Positions 57,341-64,000 of a DNA stretch of 64,000 nucleotides are shown here, in pieces; position 1 is the stretch's first letter, and every line of letters starts with the position of its first letter. This DNA is from Brachionus manjavacas. Taxonomy: Eukaryota > Rotifera > Eurotatoria > Ploima > Brachionidae. Below the pieces are notes generated by a model. The model saw only the letters and a list, made by a program, of their open reading frames with translations. It made no database searches and was not told the DNA's origin. The position numbers were made by a program, and so were the translations under genes. The stretch is taken from contig JAHQIY010000002.1 of the NCBI GenBank assembly GCA_019054805.1, forward strand, positions 2,790,001 through 2,854,000. The letters are read 5' to 3'.

Positions 57341-58698
57341 TTAGTTCCTCGCAGAAGGCTGTCTTACTTCGCTTCTACTTGAATTTCTGCTTGAATTAAT
57401 TCTTTCTTTTTTTTGTTCCTCGTCATTATTTTCATCAGTTTCTCTTGCACTTTTCTTTTGATCATTTTTGCTGCTTCTGTTAGTCACATGTCCTTCTTTT
57501 TGATTCTCTTCTGGATTTTCATTAGACTCATTTTTGTTGCTTCTATTAGTCACATGTCCTTCTTTTTGATTCTCTTCTGGATTTTCATTAGACTCATTTT
57601 TGTTGCTTCTATTAGTCACATGTCCTTCTTTTTGATTCTCTTCTGAATTTTCATTAGACTCATTTTTGTTGCTTCTTACTGATCTGGCACTGTTCAATTG
57701 ACTTCTAGCTGTCTTTTGCGAATTTTCCCCTTCTGTTTCTTCCAAATGCTTTTAAACTAAATAGAACTAAAATATTTCTTTTGTATTAAATTTTACATTT
57801 AATTCAAGTTTTAGGCTTTCTTGTTCTTTGTTTTCAACCTAATGAAAATAAAAATTAAACTAAATTAAAAACTTATTACAAAATAATTCCAAAAATACCT
57901 CGTTGCTAGTCAAAGTTTCAACTGGAGGGGGATCAATATTTTCCTTTAAAAAAATGGTTAGAATAAACGAAAAGAGTTCATTTGAAGTATGTTTGTTAAT
58001 TTAACTTAATTCTTCGATCTTTTTAAACAAAAAAATTAAAGGTAAAACTAAGGAGTGTATATCAAATGAATAAAGAATATAAAATTTTAATGAAACTTAA
58101 TTTTATTTGACTGTATTTTTCTAATTACTTATCCTCTTTATAAAATTCTGTTTTTACTCTCTGTTTTTTTTTCTTTTTTTTCTTTTCATCGTCTTCATGG
58201 CGTTTAAATTGAAATATAATTAAAATAATTATAATTTAACAATTAGTCTAAGAAAAAAGGTAAATTCACTTTTTGAAAATTGAGTTTGAAGTATAAAAAT
58301 TTTATCAATTTTGGCAGGACTAATTTAAAAAAAAAATGTCTAAACTCTTAATTAGTTTTACTCAAAATTAATTACTTTTTAATTCAAACAAAAATTGACG
58401 CAATTAATTAAAAAATTTAAAGAACTAATTCTTACCACTTTTTCAGCAGCCTCATTTTCATTAGATAATCGAGCAGATTGAGCACGATTAACTGGTTCAT
58501 TTTCTTTATTTTTTGCTGACCCAACTCTTGCAGAGCTTAATCTAGAAGGTGCTTTGACTTCCTAGAAAAAAAAGACTTATTCGTAATCAATTCAATTTGC
58601 TCAAGATTAGAAATTTTATCTAACTTGAAAAGCAAATTACATTGTCCACTATATTTTATAAAAAGCTTCACCAAAAAAAGTTAAATTACCTCAGACAT
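57341..58698 (-). CDS. Low-complexity hydrophilic protein with tandem 22-residue repeats
   Basis: Five minus-strand exons (58698-58690, 58561-58436, 57943-57899, 57838-57797, 57748-57341) all join in phase 0 and give 209 residues. No family is recognised. The protein is almost wholly E, N, K, S and R, with no hydrophobic segment, so it is probably disordered. SAR/SARL/SVRS words recur at both ends. The last exon contains three 66-bp tandem repeats (57481-57678) encoding NKNESNENPEENQKEGHVTN units. The 9-nt first exon (ATG TCT GAG) is inferred from the following donor. An additional phase-neutral microexon encoding KKKKKKQR could lie at 58154-58177. It is divergent from the oxidoreductase at 59090, with 391 bp between starts. 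Confidence 0.65.
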
Positions 58699-59089
58699 AG
58701 TGTTTAAAAATTCACTCAATTTTCAATGAAATTTTTTTAATGATTTTTAAAAGTTAATGTTTGATTTTAATTTATAAACTAATAAATTTACCGTTGCCTA
58801 AGATTCAGTTTTGATTTTGGTTCTTTTACTCTAAACTTAGTATTATTTGTTTGATTTTAGAAATTAAAAATTATAATTTTAAATTTTAGAAAATAAGTTC
58901 TACCTTTTTTTTTACCAATAAACTTCAAAATATAATTTTATTACTTTTATTAAATTAAGTGTACGTGGCACTTTAAATGTGTTTTTACCATTACGATTTG
59001 TAACATGGTAATTTAGAAAGAAATCAAATTTAATTTGCAATTTAAATTGCTATTTTCTAAAACTAAAAGTATTTCAATTAGAAAATAAA

Positions 59090-60487
59090 ATGAAATTTGT
59101 GTCCATTTTGGTAGTGGGTTGTGGCAACAGAGGCGAAGTGTATGCCTCGTATGCATTGAAGCATCCGGACAGAGCCAGAGTGGTTGCCATTGCCGAGCCA
59201 CGAGTTCATTTACGCAGAAAATTTAAAGAAATCCATGAACTCACAAATGAGAGATACATTTTTTCCGATTGGCGTGATATAATCGAGTTGGATGAACGTG
59301 TTGCTGACTGTGCCATCATCGCTTTGCAAGACAAATTTCACCAAGAGGCTACGATCAATTTCATTAAAAAAGGCTATCACATTCTTTTAGAAAAACCTAT
59401 GGCAACTCTTTTAGATGACTGCTTCCAATTAGCATCTACTATTCGCTCATATCCATCACAGATCAATGCAGTATGTCATGTTCTAAGATATCTGGGACCT
59501 TGCACCAAAATGAAAAAATTAATTGACTCAGGTTTTATTGGAAATGTTGTGAATATAAGCCACACAGAGCCTGTTGGTTTCTATCACTTTGCCCATTCGT
59601 TTGTTCGCGGAAATTGGAATAATGAGTCAAAGAGTTCTTTTTCATTGCTAGCAAAGTGTTGTCATGATATTGATTTGATTATGTATTGGATGGAGGGCAA
59701 AAAATGTACTCAGGTACAGTCATTTGGATCATTGAACCATTTCAAGAAATCAAATGCGCCAGAAAACTCGGCAGACTTATGCATGAAATGTCCAGTTGAA
59801 TCTGAGTGCTGTTATTCTGCCAAAAAGATATATCTCTCCGGAGATCCTTCTAGATGGCCAGCTAAAGTTGTTTTGAATTCAGAAATTCAAAACATCTTTG
59901 AAAAAGAGTCAGATATTGAAGATTTATTTGTGAATAAGAGCTTGGCTGAAAAAGTTGAACTACTTAAAAAATGTCTTAGTCATGGTTCAACCCAATATGG
60001 TCGTTGCGTTTATAAGATGGCAGATAATGATGTATGCGATAATCAGACAGTCAACTTGCAATTCGATGATGGCTCTACTGCAACAATGACCATGATAGCT
60101 TTTACCAAAGACATATGCACTAGAAAAACTAAGATTTATGGCACTAAAGGCATGCTTGAGTGGGATGATGCTGCCCTGTATAATAAAGTTATCTATACTA
60201 ATTTTTTAAACAATACATCTGAGATAATAGATTGTCAGAATGAGTTTCATGTTGATGCAATGAATGTGAATGAAAATATTAAATTAGATGGACATGGTGG
60301 GTCTGATTACTATTTGATGGATGCGTTCATTGAAGCTTGCATCAAAAAAGATAAATCTCTAGTATTAACTGATTTTGAAGACTCATTTAAAAGTCACTTA
60401 ATAGTTTTTGCTGCTGAATATAGTCGTGTACACAATCAAATAATAAATATTGATGATTTTTGTAAAAATAATAGCATAAATATATAA
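59090..60487 (+). CDS. Gfo/Idh/MocA-family oxidoreductase
   Basis: A single uninterrupted exon of 465 residues. The N-terminal Rossmann fold has VVGCGNRGEVYASYAL (nucleotide site, 8-23), then AEP after the second strand and the family EKP motif (ILLEKPMATLL, E101-P103), where Lys is catalytic in relatives. The C-terminal alpha/beta domain has CHDIDLIMYW (His192/Asp195 region) and a Cys cluster (CMKCPVESECCYSA, 231-244) known from bacterial members of this subgroup. Substrate is likely a sugar or inositol derivative with NAD(P), but it cannot be read from sequence. Absence of introns, in a window where most long genes have many, and the bacterial-type Cys cluster raise the possibility of horizontal acquisition. 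Confidence 0.85.
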   Translation: MKFVSILVVGCGNRGEVYASYALKHPDRARVVAIAEPRVHLRRKFKEIHELTNERYIFSDWRDIIELDERVADCAIIALQDKFHQEATINFIKKGYHILLEKPMATLLDDCFQLASTIRSYPSQINAVCHVLRYLGPCTKMKKLIDSGFIGNVVNISHTEPVGFYHFAHSFVRGNWNNESKSSFSLLAKCCHDIDLIMYWMEGKKCTQVQSFGSLNHFKKSNAPENSADLCMKCPVESECCYSAKKIYLSGDPSRWPAKVVLNSEIQNIFEKESDIEDLFVNKSLAEKVELLKKCLSHGSTQYGRCVYKMADNDVCDNQTVNLQFDDGSTATMTMIAFTKDICTRKTKIYGTKGMLEWDDAALYNKVIYTNFLNNTSEIIDCQNEFHVDAMNVNENIKLDGHGGSDYYLMDAFIEACIKKDKSLVLTDFEDSFKSHLIVFAAEYSRVHNQIINIDDFCKNNSINI

Positions 60488-62067
60488 CTTAGACTTTTTA
60501 ATTTTTTTAATTTTAAATCAAATATATCAATTTGTCCATAGGATTTAGATGCTTATTAATTTTTGGATTTTTTTCCAAAATCACTTGTTTTTAAGAAATT
60601 CCATATTTAAGCAATATAAAGCATATTAAAGCATATTACTCTATTTTCAATTACAATACCAATATCTTTATATTCTTAATTATTAATTTTTAATTAATAT
60701 TCTCAATTGGATTTAGATCGAAAATATTGGCTGAGCTTTAGCAGTTTTGATAAATAAGAAAAAAAAATTCAAATTGGATAGTGTCTCTTCAAAAGATCTG
60801 TTGGTAATAGTAATAGTCACTATTCTGATACAAAACTCAGGGCATACTTATGTATAAAACCGATATTTGAAATAACACAAGATCTTCTCTTAAAATATTA
60901 AAATTCAAGTATTTTGGTCTTAACTTTTGAACAAATAGTCAAAATTTAGTGATATATATTTTTTTAATCTTTGTTTAAATATCTATTAAACGGTTTATTA
61001 AAAACTCACAATCTGAAATCTATTTGAAATTTTTTAATATCAAATTCAGACGGTTAAAAATCAAAATTTAAAAATTTTTAGAAGAGCATTCTATTGAAGG
61101 CTTCAATGACGATGGGTTTCTTTTAAATTTAGTTTCGTAATTTTTTTTTCGTAACATTTTATAGAAATGATTTTACAATTAAAGGTTTACATAAATTTTA
61201 AGGTCAGCTTGTATATTTTTTTATTGTTTTAAAATTTTTTTTTTAAATATTACAAGATTTTGCCAAAATTAATCAAAAATAGTGTTATTTTACGAATGAA
61301 ATAGTAATATTTATGTAAGAAAAGATAAATATTAGTAAAAAATTAAAAAAAAGGTTAAAAATTCTAAAACTAAATTTTTATTTTTCATTTTCAAAAAACA
61401 TTTTTATTATGGCCGTAAGATTTTTGTAGGCTAAAAATTGCTTAATTTCAATGTTATTTTACTGAAAAGGACTTGGACAGTGTTTTCAAATTTTTTCGGC
61501 CACCATATGGAAAAAATAAAAATATAGTATTTGATCAATTTGATTGATAAAATTTGTTTTTTAAAACAGATTTTAGTTTGATGAAAAAGAAAAGAATTTG
61601 TATTAACGAATTGTTTTTTGTAAGAGCTCTGAATTGCGCTTAAATAACTTTGAATTTAACATATTGTTCAGTGTTTCACAAAACGCAATTCTATAAGTTA
61701 AATCTTGTGATATTTTTTATCTAATTTGAGACTTAAAGATGATAAAAATTAAATTTTCTGTATTTTTTGTCAAATTCAAATGTGACTTAAAATAATTAAT
61801 AAAGTCCGACTTGATAAAGTATTTGTCTTTCCTTTCGACTTTTGAACAGCTTTGGCAAAATTAACTAAATTAAATAATGCACTCCAGGAGCTATGAGCAA
61901 TGAGATTTAAACTATTTAAATTAAATTATTTAAATTGATTTCACCTTTACTTTTTATTTTTTATTTTTTTTGGAAAGATAAATTTTATCCATTTTGTGAT
62001 AAAAAGGTCTGATAATAAATAAAAAAAACTTATTTAAAGAATACGGATAGTCAAAAAATTTAATATC
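60488..62067. other. Intergenic with possible transposon traces
   Basis: Near 60690-60735 the minus strand reads FDLNPIENI, a trace of a Tc1-like transposase, without surrounding support. Near 61835-61856 the sequence GACTTTTGAACAGCTTTG resembles the right end of the hAT MITE family. No gene. Confidence 0.35.
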
Positions 62068-62604
62068 ATGGTAACTTGTCTCTCGTATTCTAACTCTTAT
62101 GGAGAGTATTTTTATTTATTTGCTTGTCCGAATTACTGTTGTGGGACATGTACAAGTAAATACTGCTGCTCTTCATATATTTTTAGTTTAAATCAAACAA
62201 GATGTAACGATTACATAAACGATAATTCTCATTCGAATAAATTCTCACATTTTGTGAATTTTTTTTTCCCTATTTTTGCTTTTTTTTTATTACTTACCTG
62301 CTGTATTATGGTATGCCGTGTTGCATGCAAAAGGAATCAAAGTTCTTCACAAAGCAATCTAAATAGCCACCCTTTAATACATGTTCCAAGTTATTTGATT
62401 AACAAAAAAATTTGTTTTGAGTTTGAATATTTTTTTTTTAAAGTAAATCAAAGAACAGCTAATACAATGAATACACACCATATGCAACAGATTCATGTAA
62501 TAACTCAACCAAATATTGAACTGCCACCTTCATATGAATCATTGTATAACTCAAAATCTGATGTATTAAGAAATCAAAGGACAATAAACATCAATCAAAT
62601 ATAA
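62068..62604 (+). CDS. Small Cys-rich single-pass protein with PPxY motif (Shisa/WBP1-like)
   Basis: The open frame encodes 178 residues. If the 54-nt T-rich stretch at 62390-62443 (GTTATT...TTTTAAAG) is an intron, as its length and pyrimidine tract suggest, the product is 160 residues and stays in frame. The N-terminal Cys cluster FACPNYCCGTCTSKYCCSS has the paired-Cys spacing of Shisa-like and related proteins. One membrane helix follows (FVNFFFPIFAFFLLLTCCIMV), then a polar tail with ELPPSYESL, a PPxY motif for WW-domain ubiquitin ligases. No signal peptide is visible at this ATG, so an upstream exon carrying one is probable. The family assignment is tentative. Confidence 0.6.
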   Translation: MVTCLSYSNSYGEYFYLFACPNYCCGTCTSKYCCSSYIFSLNQTRCNDYINDNSHSNKFSHFVNFFFPIFAFFLLLTCCIMVCRVACKRNQSSSQSNLNSHPLIHVPSYLINKKICFEFEYFFFKVNQRTANTMNTHHMQQIHVITQPNIELPPSYESLYNSKSDVLRNQRTININQI

Positions 62605-63150
62605 AATTTATGAAAATTTAAACATCTAAATAAACTTAACATTAAATTTAAATTATTTTTGCAGAGTAAAATTACAATCTTTGAAGCTTAATTATTAAAA
62701 TTATTTTTTAATTCACAAAGTTTTAATGATATAAAAATTTTAGGATAAATATAAGCAATATTTGGATAATTTTTAAATGGGTATTTATAATAATCATTTG
62801 GATGCTAAAAAATAATTATTTGAATATGCATTTATTATTAATTTTTTTATAAAATAATCAAAAAATGAGTTTAAAAAAATTGAATTACATTGACAACTTA
62901 AAATGTTAACAAGGTGGTCCACTTTCGCCTTAGCTTTTCTCAATTTATTTATGGATTAGAAAATTATGCACTAAGTAATCTGGATATAAAAAAATTCAAA
63001 CAGCGTCGAGGACAATGATAAAAAGAATGATAAATTAAAAAAAATGATAATAGAATGATTAATTTTAAAAAAAATTCACACTCTACAAATCTCCTTTTGA
63101 CTCTTGGTTTTGGAAAAATGGAATAGAAGCTGATGAAAGAAAAATTAGAA
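62605..63150. other. 3' flank, no gene seen
   Basis: A/T-rich; leads into the decayed hAT transposase. An element boundary could not be placed. Confidence 0.4.
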
Positions 63151-63189
63151 TTCTTAAAAGTGCTTTACTAATTATGATCTAACGAAAAA

Positions 63190-63720
63190 AATTTTGGAAG
63201 TCCTAGAGAAATGCTATAGTGCGACTAAAAAATTAAATAAACAATCCAGCCTACGAAAGATAGCTGAGTATTTAGAGTGTGATGAACTTGATTTTGATGC
63301 CCTAATTCCACTGCTTAACTAAAAATTAAAAGAAGTTACAAAACAAAGTAACAATGGTATTGGTGATTTAATATGAACATTCCTAGAAAATATTGAGAGT
63401 GAAACTTACAGAAAAATGCTAGAAGAATTAACGAAATCCTACTAACAAAAAAGGAATTATAATATTTTCGACGGATAAAAAATTTATTACATTTACTTAA
63501 CTACTTTTAAATAAAGTTAATTTCAAATGCGGAGGCAGAGAGAACTTTTTCTGTTTCAAAAAGAATAAAAAATTGTCTCCAAAGCAGGACTGGTCAAGAA
63601 AGATTAAATAAAATAAGCCTGTTGAATATTGAGTCATCTGAATTACAAGAAATTGACATTTACAAAATTGTTGTTATTTTTGCTAGGCAAAAGAATAGAA
63701 GACTTAAATTTTTTTTCAAT
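63190..63720 (+). pseudogene. Decayed hAT transposase, C-terminal part
   Basis: The plus strand reads SLRKIAEYLECDELDFDALI, then after stops NAEAERTFSVSKRIKNCLQ followed by GQERLNKISLLNIESSEL (about 63520-63650). The latter is the hAT dimerisation domain (pattern S-AERxFSxLKRIK...R...QERL..L..L.IE). The upstream part contains several stops. It is the only hAT coding trace in the window and could be of the lineage that moved the MITEs at 19, 36.7 and 37.7 kb. Confidence 0.75.
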
Positions 63721-64000
63721 ATTTTATTTAATTTTGTTTAATTAATTAAATTTTTCCAATTAATTTTAATTTTTTGCTCTCTTTTGTTTTGAATTTTGTA
63801 AATAAAATAACATTTTCTTAAAATAATGATTTTAAATTGATGGATTGAAGTGAGTTTGTTTTAGAAGTTAGCTTTTATCAAGTTCTTGTAGATGTGGTTT
63901 GAACAATAATTTAGGGTCAAGCTTTATACCATGAAAGGTCGTGTTTGAGTCTAAGGGAATCAATAACACCAGTAATGTGTGTTTTAGCCTGTATTTATTA

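Overview
The window looks like nuclear DNA of a small invertebrate animal, about three quarters A+T, with compact genes, introns mostly of 45-60 nt, and many decayed DNA transposons and non-LTR retrotransposon pieces. Gene content is plainly metazoan: NECAP, eIF2B gamma, a p50RhoGAP-type RhoGAP, an APP-family membrane protein, two GIGYF genes, a GPR180/TMEM145-type seven-helix protein, calcineurin A, ceramide synthase, a LYSMD3/4-type LysM protein and Ku70. Base composition, intron size and the neuropeptide and APP styles would fit a monogonont rotifer (Brachionus-like). That taxonomic guess is inference; no rRNA or mitochondrial marker is present. Exon boundaries were read by hand from GT-AG sites and reading phase.

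Layout. 1-7.5 kb: NECAP and EIF2B3 in tandem (+), then a neuropeptide precursor (+). 7.5-15.7 kb: a transposon graveyard, with an inverted-arm TGACAAA element, a Tc1-like relic split by a 5'-truncated LINE, three LINE 3' ends and a foldback MITE. 15.7-17.7 kb: RhoGAP (+). 17.7-21.1 kb: gene-poor, with one hAT-type MITE and decayed coding patches. 21.2-22.1 kb: intronless short APP-like gene (+). 22.4-27.3 kb: composite repeat block containing a Tc1/mariner-superfamily element with perfect 27-bp inverted ends and a broken transposase. 28.6-30.7 kb: short GIGYF paralogue (+). 31.0-32.3 kb: TIR element rich in TTACG words. 32.8-36.7 kb: TMEM145/GPR180-like (-) and calcineurin A (+), head to head; a hAT MITE starts exactly at the calcineurin stop codon. 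39.5-48.1 kb: ceramide synthase (-) and full-length GIGYF (-). 49.7-50.2 kb: a 485-bp MITE. 50.8-54.8 kb: LysM protein and Ku70 (both -). 55.5-56.9 kb: foldback element and two LINE tails. 57.3-60.5 kb: low-complexity SAR-rich protein (-) and an intronless Gfo/Idh/MocA oxidoreductase (+), divergent. 62.1-62.6 kb: a small Cys-rich PPxY membrane protein (+). The right end holds a decayed hAT transposase.

The genes are mostly unrelated housekeeping and signalling genes and do not form one pathway. The two GIGYF paralogues are the only duplicated pair. The most unusual points are the APP-family protein that passes from E1 almost directly to the membrane segment without an E2 domain, the GIGYF duplication in which one copy has lost the RGG segment and the C-terminus, the calcineurin A gene whose 3' UTR appears to be supplied wholly by a hAT MITE, and at least six separable families of small inverted-repeat elements.
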